A DNA stretch of 64,000 nucleotides, taken from Anaerococcus provencensis. Its GTDB lineage: Bacteria; Bacillota; Clostridia; Tissierellales; Peptoniphilaceae. The position numbers and the translations under genes are program-made. Under the pieces are notes generated by a model. That model made no database searches. It was not told where the DNA came from and worked only from the letters and a program-made list of their open reading frames with translations. Of this stretch, positions 43,293-52,579 are shown in pieces. Each line of letters opens with the position of its first letter. Positions within the stretch are counted from its first letter, which is position 1. The stretch covers positions 96,857-160,856 of the forward strand of contig NZ_HG003686.1 of the NCBI RefSeq assembly GCF_000312365.2, given 5' to 3'.

Positions 43293-45157
43293 TGTATCCA
43301 ACAAGCAATGAATATAAAACAGTCATAAAAAAGAATTCTCGTAAATTTTACTGGACGGGAAATATCATCTTAAAAGATGAAACAATCATTTCATTTACCA
43401 ATAAAGATATTCTTAAAGGGTCTGGATACATTCATCGTTCATGCTCTGGATCTTCTGAACTTGAAATAGGTACAGTTTATGCTGGAGAGTTTGGAATCAG
43501 TCTTTTTTCAGATATAGATAGGTATTCTCTAGAAGATTCAAAGCTAGAACTTTTTTATCATCAAGAATTAGAGAATAAAAAGATAGAAACCATACCAATG
43601 GGAATTTTTGATGTCACTGAAGCAAATAGGTCTAAGAAAATTTTAGAACTAAAAGGCTATGACTATATGCTTAGATTTGATAAGAATTTCCCAGTAACAG
43701 ATACCTTTGGTACAGCTTTTGAATTACTTACATTATCATGTGAGAAGTGCAAGGTAGAACTAGGTATGACAGAAGATGAGGTGAAAGCTTTTGTTAATGG
43801 TGAAGAAGTTTTGGCAATTTATCAAGACCATGATATAGAAACCTACAGAGATTTTATTCACTATATATCATCAACTCTTGGTGCTTTTGCACAGGTCTCT
43901 CGTGATGGTAAATTGGTTTTAAAAAAGTATGCAGAAAGTATATCCACTGAAATTAAAACAAGAGAAAGATTTTCTTCATCAATATCAGATTTCAAGACAA
44001 GATATACAGCTATCAACTCAACAAATGCAAAGACTAAAATAGCTGAATACTATTCTTTAGAAAATGACGATGGCCTAACTATGAATCTTGGAATAAATCC
44101 ACTTATGCAATTAGGACTTCCAGAAAAAAGAAAAAGAATGTGTGAGGTACTTCTTACTGAAATTTGTAAGATTCACCACACACCTTTTGATATGGTAACC
44201 ATAGGAGACCCAAGTCTTGATGTTGGAGATAGGATAGCTATCTCCTACGCAGAAGAAAAGATTGAAGGGCTTATCACTGACATTGAATACAAGATAAATG
44301 GAAAACATAGAATTCTTGGTGTAGGGAAGAACCCATACTTATCTAGGGCTAAAAGCAAGAATGATAAGAATATAGCAGGACTGTTAAATCAGATTGAATC
44401 TGAAAAATTAGTTGTTCATTCCTACTCAAATTATTCTGCCTTTAATCTTTCTACCACAGATACACCAATAATTCGTATAGAATTTGCCTCCAATAAAGAA
44501 ACGGAGGCAATTTTTAATGCATCTATCTTGTTAAATATAATTTGTGATACCGAACAAAAAACTAGAAAGATATCAAGAAAGTTCAAGAAACAAGTAGAGA
44601 TTTTAAATAATGATGGAAAATCCTATGATCCTCCAAAGTATGAAGAAAAAGAGGAAGTAGAAGAATTAGACTTCATTGAAAATATAGAAATACCAACAAG
44701 GTTAGTTATTACGTATGTTTTTAATGATACGAAAATAGAACATCACATTCCAAAAGAAACCTACCTAAGTGGTGACCACATTCTAAATCTTTTCTATCCA
44801 CTAACTAAACTACAGGAAAAGACTATGAACAATTTCTCGGTATTAATTAGGCTTGAATCAGGTAAGGCTATTATAGGTAAAGACAATGCTCTAGCAGCCA
44901 TCTCTGGTCAGTCGCTTGGTTCTACAGCATCATGGGATGGAAAGATTAAGATTGATGAATCTTGGAATAAGATAGAACTTAGTCATTCATTCTTGCTTAG
45001 GAAACTTAAAGCTGAATACAAAGTAGAAAGACAAGTCCCAAGACCACTAGTAATTAATGAAAAGGTAGGAAGATTTAAATATCAAGGATTGATACTTGGA
45101 AAATACAAGGAAGAAATTACTACAGAATTTAAAGATAAGGAGGAAGGAAATGCTTAA
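43292..45157 (+). CDS. Tail-associated baseplate protein
   Basis: 621 residues from ATG (TAATG junction); the open frame further back is shadow. N-terminal part (~1-330): IIKKNSRKFYWTGNIILKDE-like start, SGSSELEIGTVYAGEFGISL, LELKGYDYMLRFDKN, DVGDRIAISYAEEKIEGLIT, resembling the tail protein before the fibre in Firmicute siphophages. C-terminal part (~360-600) is beta-rich and may bind carbohydrate. No peptidase motif seen. Confidence 0.7.
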   Translation: MYPTSNEYKTVIKKNSRKFYWTGNIILKDETIISFTNKDILKGSGYIHRSCSGSSELEIGTVYAGEFGISLFSDIDRYSLEDSKLELFYHQELENKKIETIPMGIFDVTEANRSKKILELKGYDYMLRFDKNFPVTDTFGTAFELLTLSCEKCKVELGMTEDEVKAFVNGEEVLAIYQDHDIETYRDFIHYISSTLGAFAQVSRDGKLVLKKYAESISTEIKTRERFSSSISDFKTRYTAINSTNAKTKIAEYYSLENDDGLTMNLGINPLMQLGLPEKRKRMCEVLLTEICKIHHTPFDMVTIGDPSLDVGDRIAISYAEEKIEGLITDIEYKINGKHRILGVGKNPYLSRAKSKNDKNIAGLLNQIESEKLVVHSYSNYSAFNLSTTDTPIIRIEFASNKETEAIFNASILLNIICDTEQKTRKISRKFKKQVEILNNDGKSYDPPKYEEKEEVEELDFIENIEIPTRLVITYVFNDTKIEHHIPKETYLSGDHILNLFYPLTKLQEKTMNNFSVLIRLESGKAIIGKDNALAAISGQSLGSTASWDGKIKIDESWNKIELSHSFLLRKLKAEYKVERQVPRPLVINEKVGRFKYQGLILGKYKEEITTEFKDKEEGNA

Positions 45158-46529
45158 GGGTAAATCAGTCATTGAACTAACTAATGTGAGGACAAATAGG
45201 AAGGAGATATATGAAGATGAAAACTTAATAACTAATGCAGTTCCAGATTTATTAAGACTGAATCCTATGGGACTTATGTACCCGATAGATGATAGTAAGA
45301 AAGTTGAATTTTGGAAGGAGATATTTCCTATAGCTAATAAATGCTATGGGGGAGTTCTTCTTTTTGAAGACAAACTCGAAGAAAATCCAGAAAAGATATT
45401 TGCACCATCTGATAATCAGATAATTGGCTATGCATCAAATGACGTGAATCAGACAGATGCTCCTAGAAGAGGTTCTGCTAATTTAACAGAAACAATTCCA
45501 CTTGAAAACGGATATAAATTTGTATGGGACTTTTCAACTTCTCAAGCTAATGGAAGAATATCATCAATAGCACTTACTCACTACAGAGGTGGTAAATACT
45601 TTTATGGAGATACACATGGAAAAGACCCATTTTTATTATTAAATAGCACATCCTTATATAAAAAGCGTGAGGTTTCAGATTGTTATAATGGCTGTATTGA
45701 GATAGACTTCAAGTCAAACACAATAGTATCAATATGGCCATTAAATGACAAATCAATTGAATTGGTAAAACTAAAAGAGCCATTAACAAGCATAGGCTTA
45801 AATGATCCTATTTATACTAAAGGCTACAAAGCTGAAGAAAGGATTACTATTGATGTATCAGAATTTTTCAGCAAGATAGGCACCTGGTATGAATGTTGTT
45901 TTTATGATGGAGAGGATGGATATTGGTATGGATTTGGGACCAATAGAGACAATTTAATAAGAGTAAAAATAAATAAGAATGACTATTCTACTAGTACAGA
46001 TACTTGGTCACTTAATGGAATAAGGCTTGGAAGTTTAGGAAGTTATAATGAAAAAGATAGAAGTTATTGCCATAGGTATAAATATAGTTGTGTTAAAGAT
46101 GGATATCTGTATTCGATAAGTCCTTATAGAACAAATAAAGTTTATAAGGTTAATATAAATAATCCAGTAGATATAACAGTTATTTCTTTAGGTAAAGAGG
46201 TTAGCTCTTCGAAATATGGAGGAGAATATAATTATCTTTACAAGTGGGGAGACTATATATTAGGTTATGAATTTGTAATTGATAAGAAAGACCAAGTAAT
46301 TGTAAATAATGTTGATTCATATAATGGTAGTGGAATAGGTAACTTAATGATGGAGACACAGACAATTGGTCCATTTGCAATAGGTTTTGGAGGTTATGAG
46401 GAAAGATTCTATAAACTATTATTTCTTCACACTCCCTATCTTGGAACAATTAATAACTTATCTAGTCCAATATTAAAAACGGCAGATAAGACAATGAAAA
46501 TAACATATACTTTAACAGAGGAGGAGTAA
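45150..46529 (+). CDS. Tail fibre-like protein
   Basis: 459 residues from ATG with GGAGGAAGG. The N terminus KSVIELTNVRTNRKEIYEDE and NLITNAVPDLLRLNPMGLMY is a common phage minor-structure start. The rest shows repeating beta segments (YWYGFGTNRDNLIRVKINKN; YKVNINNPVDITVISLGKEV), which suggest a propeller. It precedes the holin. Receptor or polymer binding is inferred. Confidence 0.7.
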   Translation: MLKGKSVIELTNVRTNRKEIYEDENLITNAVPDLLRLNPMGLMYPIDDSKKVEFWKEIFPIANKCYGGVLLFEDKLEENPEKIFAPSDNQIIGYASNDVNQTDAPRRGSANLTETIPLENGYKFVWDFSTSQANGRISSIALTHYRGGKYFYGDTHGKDPFLLLNSTSLYKKREVSDCYNGCIEIDFKSNTIVSIWPLNDKSIELVKLKEPLTSIGLNDPIYTKGYKAEERITIDVSEFFSKIGTWYECCFYDGEDGYWYGFGTNRDNLIRVKINKNDYSTSTDTWSLNGIRLGSLGSYNEKDRSYCHRYKYSCVKDGYLYSISPYRTNKVYKVNINNPVDITVISLGKEVSSSKYGGEYNYLYKWGDYILGYEFVIDKKDQVIVNNVDSYNGSGIGNLMMETQTIGPFAIGFGGYEERFYKLLFLHTPYLGTINNLSSPILKTADKTMKITYTLTEEE

Positions 46530-46530
46530 A

Positions 46531-46932
46531 ATGAATAAATTCTTTGAAATACTAAAAGTATGTTTTACAGCTATCGGAGGATGGTTGGGATTTTATCTTG
46601 GAAGTGTAGATGCTTTTATTTACACACTTCTTGCTTTTGTAATTGCCGACTATTTGACGGGAGTTTTAAGAGCAGGGGTCGAAAGAAAGCTATCCTCATC
46701 CATAGGATTTAAAGGGATAGCTAAAAAGATTATGATTTTTATAGTTGTAGGTATCGCAAACCTATGCGATGTAAATTTAATTAAAGGTGATGGAACCATG
46801 ATAAGAACAGCCATCATCTTTTTTTATATAGCAAATGAGGGGCTTTCTATACTAGAAAATTCTGTAGCACTAGGCTTGCCAGTACCAGAAAAATTAAAAA
46901 GAGTATTAGAACAATTCAAGGAGGAAAAATAA
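46531..46932 (+). CDS. Phage holin (Bacteriophage_holin_4 / phi LC3-like)
   Basis: 133 residues. Three or four membrane segments: GGWLGFYLGSVDAFIYTLLA, FVIADYLTGVLRAGVERKLS (conserved DYLTG), IMIFIVVGIANLCDVNLI and IIFFYIANEGLSILEN. It makes the membrane lesion that lets the amidase out. Directly coupled to the amidase gene. Confidence 0.92.
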   Translation: MNKFFEILKVCFTAIGGWLGFYLGSVDAFIYTLLAFVIADYLTGVLRAGVERKLSSSIGFKGIAKKIMIFIVVGIANLCDVNLIKGDGTMIRTAIIFFYIANEGLSILENSVALGLPVPEKLKRVLEQFKEEK

Positions 46933-47742
46933 ATGAGTAATAGCCCATTAGTACAAGCAACAATTCTCTCCCCAAACCATAGTGGAAGAAGAAATCAAAA
47001 GATAACTAAAATAGCAATCCACCACGCTGCTGGAGTTATAAATGGTAGAAATCTTGCTGGAGTATTTGTGCCAAGGTCAAGAAAAGCCTCGGCTAACTAC
47101 AACTTAGGATCCGATGGAGTCATTGTTTTAGGAGTAGATGAATCTAACAGAGCCTGGACAACCTCATCTTCCTGGTGTGACAATAGAGCAGTCACAATTG
47201 AAGTAGGGAACTCTACGAGAGGTCCTCAGTGGTTAGTTTCTGATTATGTTTTAAATAGACTAATTGATTTAGTAACAGACATCTGTAGGAGAAATGGAAT
47301 CTATCCTTGTACCTATACTGGAGGCAAAGATGGTGTCCTTCAAAAACACGAATGGTATAAAAGTACTAACTGTCCAGGACCATACCTTGGCAGCAAGTTT
47401 TCATATATAGCAAGTGAGGTCAATAAAAGACTAAGAAGCGATAAGACTGTTAGTAAAAAAGCAGGCGAACTATATAGAGTTAGAAAATCATGGAGTGATG
47501 CTAAAAGCCAAAAAGGTGCATTTAGAAATATAGAAAATGCTAAAAAATGTGCCGATAGATTTGGGTTAAAAGTATTCGATGCAAATGGCAAGATAATTTA
47601 TCCAGTTGGAAAGACAATCGAAGAGTTAGCAAAAGAAGTTATAAGTGGAAAGTGGGGAAATGGAGAAGAAAGAAAAAGAAGGTTAACTAACGCTGGGTAT
47701 GATTATAAAGCAGTTCAGAGAAGAGTAAATCAGCTAATTTAA
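46933..47742 (+). CDS. N-acetylmuramoyl-L-alanine amidase (endolysin)
   Basis: 269 residues. Amidase_2 domain (~20-160): zinc His in KIAIHHAAGV, SANYNLGSDGVIVLGVDESN, VTIEVGNSTRGPQW and the second His/Cys in HEWYKSTNCPGPYL. The middle (LYRVRKSWSDAKSQKGAFRN) is SPOR-like. The C terminus ELAKEVISGKWGNGEERKRR-LTNAGYDY is a CW_7/Cpl-7 cell-wall binding repeat. It cuts peptidoglycan at lysis. Confidence 0.94.
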   Translation: MSNSPLVQATILSPNHSGRRNQKITKIAIHHAAGVINGRNLAGVFVPRSRKASANYNLGSDGVIVLGVDESNRAWTTSSSWCDNRAVTIEVGNSTRGPQWLVSDYVLNRLIDLVTDICRRNGIYPCTYTGGKDGVLQKHEWYKSTNCPGPYLGSKFSYIASEVNKRLRSDKTVSKKAGELYRVRKSWSDAKSQKGAFRNIENAKKCADRFGLKVFDANGKIIYPVGKTIEELAKEVISGKWGNGEERKRRLTNAGYDYKAVQRRVNQLI

Positions 47743-47754
47743 TAAAATGATTAT

Positions 47755-47799
47755 GGCTTAATGGATTTTTAAATTAGAAATCCATTAAGCCTTTTTTTA
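47755..47799 (+). terminator. Terminator of the lysis module
   Basis: GGCTTAATGGATTT and AAATCCATTAAGCC form a perfect 14-bp stem followed by seven T. It ends the late operon. Confidence 0.95.
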
Positions 47800-47826
47800 T
47801 TTTGCCGTCCGATTTTAGTATTTCAT

Positions 47827-47955
47827 ATGGCATATATTAAGAGCTGTAATATTACTCATAAACAATTAATTTGTCCTAAGAAATATAGAGGAAAGAAAAC
47901 TAAGGTTAAAAATAGCCTTAATTTCTTTGCCTGTGATATAGGAGGTGGAGTATGA
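47827..47955 (+). CDS. Small ORF related to the 48-bp repeat
   Basis: 42 residues, MAYIKSCNITHKQLICPKKY and so on. CPKKYRGKK resembles the CPKEYERR of the tandem repeats at 13263, and ATTACTCA...TGTCCTAAG keeps the same spacing in DNA. It ends on the start of the next gene (TATGA). No clear ribosome site; expression is uncertain. Confidence 0.35.
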   Translation: MAYIKSCNITHKQLICPKKYRGKKTKVKNSLNFFACDIGGGV

Positions 47956-48161
47956 GAGTAGAAAAGTTTAAAGGTAGAAAAGAAATTTTAAAAACTGAAT
48001 ACACAGAAAGAGATTTAAAAGCAGAGCTTAACTTTTATCTATCGGATAAATTCATCCAAGACCTCTTTCTTTTAGATGAAATTAGCCTTGAAGAATATAG
48101 AAAAATTAGGAGAGAAAACATTAAAAGATTTAGACCTATTCTTTCAGAATTATTGCTATAA
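47952..48161 (+). CDS. Small SHOCT-like protein before the recombinases
   Basis: 69 residues, GGAGGTGG site. KAELNFYLSDKFIQDLFLLD, EISLEEYRKIRRENIKRF: the EEYRKIRREN helix is SHOCT-like and common in front of serine-recombinase trios. It could be a directionality factor; that is a guess from position. Confidence 0.6.
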   Translation: MRVEKFKGRKEILKTEYTERDLKAELNFYLSDKFIQDLFLLDEISLEEYRKIRRENIKRFRPILSELLL

Positions 48162-48164
48162 GAC

Positions 48165-48193
48165 TTGATAAATACTCACTTGTACGGGAATAT
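48165..48193 (+). promoter_or_regulatory. Conserved promoter cassette, copy 3
   Basis: TTGATA (48165-48170), 17 bases, GAATAT (48188-48193), with CTTGTACGG in the spacer exactly as in copies 1 and 2, but the second arm GTACAA is lost. It drives the recombinase genes. Confidence 0.75.
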
Positions 48194-48220
48194 AGCACTA
48201 AGAGAAAGAGAGGTGAGACG

Positions 48221-49783
48221 ATGAAAAAGATAACCAAAATAGAAGCAAATCAAAAAGAGGAATCAATATTAAGAGTCGCTGCCTATGCAAGAGTATCGAC
48301 AGATGAGGATGCTCAGCTAGTAAGTCTTAAAACGCAAAAAGCACACTATGAAAAGATGATAGCAGAGAACAAGTCATATACTTTTGCAGGTCTATACTTT
48401 GATGAAGGAATTACTGGAACAAAGAAAGAATGTAGAGACGGTCTTTTAAAAATGCTAAAAGATTGTGAGAATGGGAAGATAGATTTTATCCTAACCAAAT
48501 CAATCTCAAGGCTTGCAAGAAACACGACAGATTGTTTGGAAATCGTAAGAAGACTCCTTGACATAAACATTGGAATCTATTTTGAAAAAGAAAACATCGA
48601 TACCAGGACAATGGAAAGCGAGTTGATGTTATCCATACTTTCATCCCTTGCAGAAAGTGAATCCAGGTCTATTTCAGAAAATAACAAATGGTCCATAAAG
48701 AAAAGATTTCAAAGCGGAACGTTTATTATATCAAGCCCACCCTATGGCTATGAGAACATAGACGGAAAGATGGTAGTGAATGAAGAAGAAGGAAAAATAA
48801 TAAAAGAAATATTTGAACAGTATCTCTCAGGTAAGGGAACTCACAAAATAGCAGATGACTTAAATAAAAGAAAGATTAAAGGACAAAAAGGAGCAAGCTG
48901 GCATGGTTCGACTATAAACGGAATCTTAAAAAATGAAAAATATATAGGCGATGTCATCTACCAAAAGACTTATACAGATGAAAATTATAATAGACACAAG
49001 AATAAGGGAGAAGAAGACCAGTATAAGATAATAGATAACCATGAAGCCATAATAAGTAGAGAGGACTTTGAGAAAGTACAAGAATTAATAAGGCTTAGAG
49101 CTATAGCAAAGGGAAATGGAGAAAACACAAAAAAATACCAAAATAGATATAGCCTATCGGGAAAAATAAAGTGTGGCGAGTGTGGTTCAAGTTTTAAAAG
49201 AAGGCATCACTATAATGGCAAAGATAAATATATAGCCTGGACTTGTAGTGAGCACCTAAGAGATATTCATAAGTGTTCCATGAAGTTTATTAAAGACAAG
49301 GACATAAAACTAGCCTTTGTAACTTTAATAAACAAGCTTATCTTTGGAAAAGATAGTATCCTTACACCACTCTTAGAATCCTTAAATAGAGTGGATAGCA
49401 AGGAAGAAGTCGAGAAGATAAATAAAATAGAAGAAAGCTTACAAAAAATAAAGGAAAGAAAAGAAGTTCTAAACAAACTAATAACTTCAGGCGTTTTAGA
49501 TGCAAGTATTTATACAAAAGAAAGCAGTGCAATTTCAAGTGAAGAAAGTTATCTACTCAAAGAAAAGGAAAGAAGTAAAAAAGCCATCCTTGGAAATGAT
49601 GAAGAAATAAGAGAACTTGAAAAGCTAATAGGAATCTTAGATAAAAGCAAAATGTTAGATCACTTTGAAGGTGACTTGTTTGAAGAAATCATTGACCACA
49701 TTCAAGTTGTCAATAGAGAGACCCTTGATTTTAATTTAAAGTGTGGACTTGTACTAAGAGAGGAAGTGAAAGAAGATGTCTAG
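48221..49783 (+). CDS. Large serine recombinase 1
   Basis: 520 residues. Resolvase domain (~17-165): [13 protein letters not shown] with the catalytic Ser, FDEGITGTKK, TKSISRLARNTTDCLEIVR. Recombinase domain (~185-290): YGYENIDGKMVVNEEEGKII. Zinc ribbon GKIKCGECGSSFKRRHHYNG and CSEHLRDIHKC (~320-355), then coiled coil. It probably catalyses att recombination together with the next two genes, which overlap it. Confidence 0.95.
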   Translation: MKKITKIEANQKEESILRVAAYARVSTDEDAQLVSLKTQKAHYEKMIAENKSYTFAGLYFDEGITGTKKECRDGLLKMLKDCENGKIDFILTKSISRLARNTTDCLEIVRRLLDINIGIYFEKENIDTRTMESELMLSILSSLAESESRSISENNKWSIKKRFQSGTFIISSPPYGYENIDGKMVVNEEEGKIIKEIFEQYLSGKGTHKIADDLNKRKIKGQKGASWHGSTINGILKNEKYIGDVIYQKTYTDENYNRHKNKGEEDQYKIIDNHEAIISREDFEKVQELIRLRAIAKGNGENTKKYQNRYSLSGKIKCGECGSSFKRRHHYNGKDKYIAWTCSEHLRDIHKCSMKFIKDKDIKLAFVTLINKLIFGKDSILTPLLESLNRVDSKEEVEKINKIEESLQKIKERKEVLNKLITSGVLDASIYTKESSAISSEESYLLKEKERSKKAILGNDEEIRELEKLIGILDKSKMLDHFEGDLFEEIIDHIQVVNRETLDFNLKCGLVLREEVKEDV

Positions 49784-50192
49784 ACTATGTTATGGCTACA
49801 CTATAAGAGACGGAAGTTTAGAAGTTGAAGAAAAAGAAGCAGAGAATATAAGAAAAATCTTTAAAAACTATCTTGCTGGCAATGCACTTATAAAGTCGGC
49901 AGACCTTGCAGGCTTGAAGAAAAACAGCTCCAGTGTCAAAAGAATATTAACCAATGAAAAATATTTCGGCAATGACATCTATCCCAAGATAATGGATAGA
50001 GAAAGCTTTGAAAAGGCAGGTCGAATGCTAAAAGAAAGGGCAGAGGCAATGGGACGAGTTTGGGAAAAGGAAGAAGAGATTATTAAAGTTCCTTGTAAGT
50101 TTAGATATAAAGAAGAAGGAGTTTTACCACTAGAACCCTTTGAACGAGCAAGCCACCAGTACAATTTAATCGAGGTGATAGATGATGAATAG
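49776..50192 (+). CDS. Recombinase-domain-only protein
   Basis: 138 residues, overlapping recombinase 1 by 8 bases. It has only the DNA-binding recombinase part ([40 protein letters not shown]) and no resolvase domain or catalytic Ser. Since it is intact, coupled and placed between two full enzymes, it is likely a partner or regulator rather than a pseudogene. Confidence 0.85.
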   Translation: MSRLCYGYTIRDGSLEVEEKEAENIRKIFKNYLAGNALIKSADLAGLKKNSSSVKRILTNEKYFGNDIYPKIMDRESFEKAGRMLKERAEAMGRVWEKEEEIIKVPCKFRYKEEGVLPLEPFERASHQYNLIEVIDDE

Positions 50193-51747
50193 CAAGGTCA
50201 TAGTCATACCAGCGAAAAAGAAAAAAGGAAATTCCATCAAGGAATCAGAAAAGAAGAAACTGAGAGTGGCAGCCTATGCGAGGGTATCAACAGATAGTGA
50301 TGAGCAAGCAACTTCTTATGACACGCAAGTAGACCATTACACAAATTATATAAAGAGAAATCCAGATTGGGAATTTGCGGGAGTTTTTTCTGATGAAGGA
50401 ATCAGTGGAACTTACACAAAGAAAAGAGCTGGCTTTAACAAAATGATTGAAGAAGCCATGGAAGGAAATATCGACTATATCATTACAAAGTCCATATCGA
50501 GGTTTGCCAGAAATACACTAGACTGCTTAAAGTATATTCGTAAACTAAAAGAAAACAACATCCCAGTCTATTTTGAAAAAGAAAACATCAACACCATGGA
50601 TGCCAAGGGAGAAGTTCTCCTTACCATTATGGCATCTCTTGCTCAACAGGAAAGTCAGTCTTTATCACAAAATGTAAAGTTAGGCTTTCAATATAGATTT
50701 CAACAAGGGCAAGTCCAAGTAAACCATAATAGGTTCTTAGGCTATACAAAAGACGAAGACGGAAAACTTGTCATCGTTCCTGAAGAGGCAAAAATTATAA
50801 AAAGGATCTACAGAGAATATTTAGAAGGAGCAAGCCTAAGAGATATAAAAGAAGGGCTTGAAAAAGATAAGATAGTAAATGGAGCAGGAAATAAGAAATG
50901 GCATGTGTCAAACCTCAATCAAATATTAACTAATGAGAAATATATGGGGGATGCTCTCTTACAAAAGACTTATACAGTGGATTTTCTAAATAAGAAAAGA
51001 GTAAAAAATGATGGAATAGCACCTCAATATTATGTAGAAAATAACCACGAAGCCATTATACCTAAAGAAATCTTCATGCGAGTTGGAGAAGAAATGTACA
51101 GACGAGCTAATATGGTAAGTGGCAAAGGGAAAAGAAGAATTTATTCCAGCAAATACGCCCTTTCAAGTATTGTCTATTGCTCTAAATGCGGAGATATTTA
51201 CAGGAGAATAGCATGGAACAACAGAGGGAAAAAATATACAGTTTGGAGATGTTGTACAAGAGTAACCCATGGGCCAGATGCCTGCCATGCTAGAACTATT
51301 AAGGAAGAAGACCTACAAGAAGCAGTCGTAGAAGCCATCAATAAACTTATATCTGAAAGCAATGAATTAAAAGAAATAATAAAAGAGAATATAGAAAAAG
51401 CCATCACAGGTGATGGAAGTAGTGGAATAGAAGAAATAGACAAAGAAATGTTGAAAGTGCAAGAAGAACTTTTAAAAGTTGCCAATGCCAAGAAAGACTA
51501 CACAGACCTTGCAGGCAGAGTGGAAGAATTAAGGAATGAAAAAGAAAAGATACTTCTAGATTTAGCGGAAGAGAAGAATGAACAAAGCAGGCTAAAGGAA
51601 TTAGAAGAGTTTTTAGATAATCAGGAATTGGAAATAGAAAGCTACGATGAAGACTTGGTAAGGAAACTTGTAGATAAGGTAGTTGTATATGATGAGGAAC
51701 TAAAGATAGTGCTCAAGTCAGGAGTTGAAGTCAATGTATGTGTATAA
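50182..51747 (+). CDS. Large serine recombinase 2
   Basis: 521 residues. Resolvase domain: [60 protein letters not shown]. Recombinase domain from [20 protein letters not shown], zinc ribbon [20 protein letters not shown] and C-terminal coiled coil. Same family as recombinase 1 but clearly diverged. Overlaps the upstream gene by 11 bases. Transcription then meets the TetR promoter. Confidence 0.95.
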   Translation: MMNSKVIVIPAKKKKGNSIKESEKKKLRVAAYARVSTDSDEQATSYDTQVDHYTNYIKRNPDWEFAGVFSDEGISGTYTKKRAGFNKMIEEAMEGNIDYIITKSISRFARNTLDCLKYIRKLKENNIPVYFEKENINTMDAKGEVLLTIMASLAQQESQSLSQNVKLGFQYRFQQGQVQVNHNRFLGYTKDEDGKLVIVPEEAKIIKRIYREYLEGASLRDIKEGLEKDKIVNGAGNKKWHVSNLNQILTNEKYMGDALLQKTYTVDFLNKKRVKNDGIAPQYYVENNHEAIIPKEIFMRVGEEMYRRANMVSGKGKRRIYSSKYALSSIVYCSKCGDIYRRIAWNNRGKKYTVWRCCTRVTHGPDACHARTIKEEDLQEAVVEAINKLISESNELKEIIKENIEKAITGDGSSGIEEIDKEMLKVQEELLKVANAKKDYTDLAGRVEELRNEKEKILLDLAEEKNEQSRLKELEEFLDNQELEIESYDEDLVRKLVDKVVVYDEELKIVLKSGVEVNVCV

Positions 51748-51752
51748 ATATC

Positions 51753-51798
51753 TTGACTTTCAAATATAACATGTGCTACAATATAACTAAGTTATATT
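51753..51798 (+). promoter_or_regulatory. tetR promoter with palindromic operator
   Basis: TTGACT (51753-51758), 18 bases, TACAAT (51777-51782). Over the -10 and start lies AATATAACT-A-AGTTATATT (51780-51798), a perfect 9-bp-arm palindrome that recurs at 52479. Confidence 0.85.
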
Positions 51799-51818
51799 TG
51801 AAGAAAGGAGGGCAAATC

Positions 51819-52457
51819 GTGGCAAACGGAGATTATGAAGTAACTCATAATAGGATTCTTAATAGCGGTAAGAAAATTTTCAAAGAACAAGGATTTGAAA
51901 AGGCAAATTTAAGAGCTATTTGCAAAGAAGCAGGTGTTACTACTGGGGCGTTTTATGGTCATTTTGAGGATAAGGAAGCACTTTTTTCTGAGTTAGTTGA
52001 GCCGATTGTAAGCCAAATACGAAAATACTATGCTATGTATGAGGATGAGAGTTTTGAGACATATAAAAAGGAAGTTCCACTTGGGAAAGAAACCATTTAT
52101 AAAATTTTAGACTCTAAAGCACATGGTGCTGTTAAGATGGTCTTGTATTTTTTTGAAAATAAAGATGCATTTGAGTTATTAGTGTTTGGTTCTTATGGAA
52201 CAAAATACAGTAATTTTTTAGATGAACTCGTGGAAATAGAAGATAAAAATCACATCAAAATATTAAGCATGATTTATGGTGAAGATGGTGTCGGTAGTGT
52301 AATAACCGATATGGGAATTCACTTAATTAACCATGCATATTATTATGCTTTATCTGAAGTTGCTGTTCATTCTAAAAGCAGAGAAGAAGTAGAATTAAAT
52401 GCCAAACTAATTTCAAAATTCTTTAATGAAGGATGGGGCAAAATACGAGGTTTGTAA
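51819..52457 (+). CDS. TetR-family repressor of the transporter cassette
   Basis: 212 residues from GTG with AAAGGAGGG. HTH in the first 60 residues: RILNSGKKIFKEQGFEKANL, RAICKEAGVTTGAFYGHFED. The C-terminal ligand domain is variable. The identical palindromes in front of this gene and the S-component gene point to autoregulation and control of the transporters, presumably released by a substrate. Confidence 0.92.
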   Translation: MANGDYEVTHNRILNSGKKIFKEQGFEKANLRAICKEAGVTTGAFYGHFEDKEALFSELVEPIVSQIRKYYAMYEDESFETYKKEVPLGKETIYKILDSKAHGAVKMVLYFFENKDAFELLVFGSYGTKYSNFLDELVEIEDKNHIKILSMIYGEDGVGSVITDMGIHLINHAYYYALSEVAVHSKSREEVELNAKLISKFFNEGWGKIRGL

Positions 52458-52478
52458 AATGGAAAAATTTTTGCATCA

Positions 52479-52497
52479 AATATAACTTAGTTATATT
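52479..52497 (+). promoter_or_regulatory. Second TetR operator
   Basis: AATATAACT-T-AGTTATATT, same 9-base arms as the operator at 51780, centred about 90 bases before the S-component start. The promoter elements here are weak (TTGCAT and TATATT, 15 apart). Confidence 0.85.
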
Positions 52498-52579
52498 AAA
52501 GATTTAATTTTATATAAATTGGCAACATGCTGTTTTATAAGCAGATAAAAAATATTATATGTATTCAAGGAGGAGAAAA

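Noticed and set aside
49776..50192. Middle recombinase as a pseudogene
   Set aside because: It has no stop or frameshift, overlaps both neighbours and keeps a full recombinase domain; a dedicated short partner fits better.
51748..51800. A second att site directly after the recombinase genes
   Set aside because: The sequence there was compared with the rlmD 3' end and leader and shows no similarity; it is explained by the tetR promoter.
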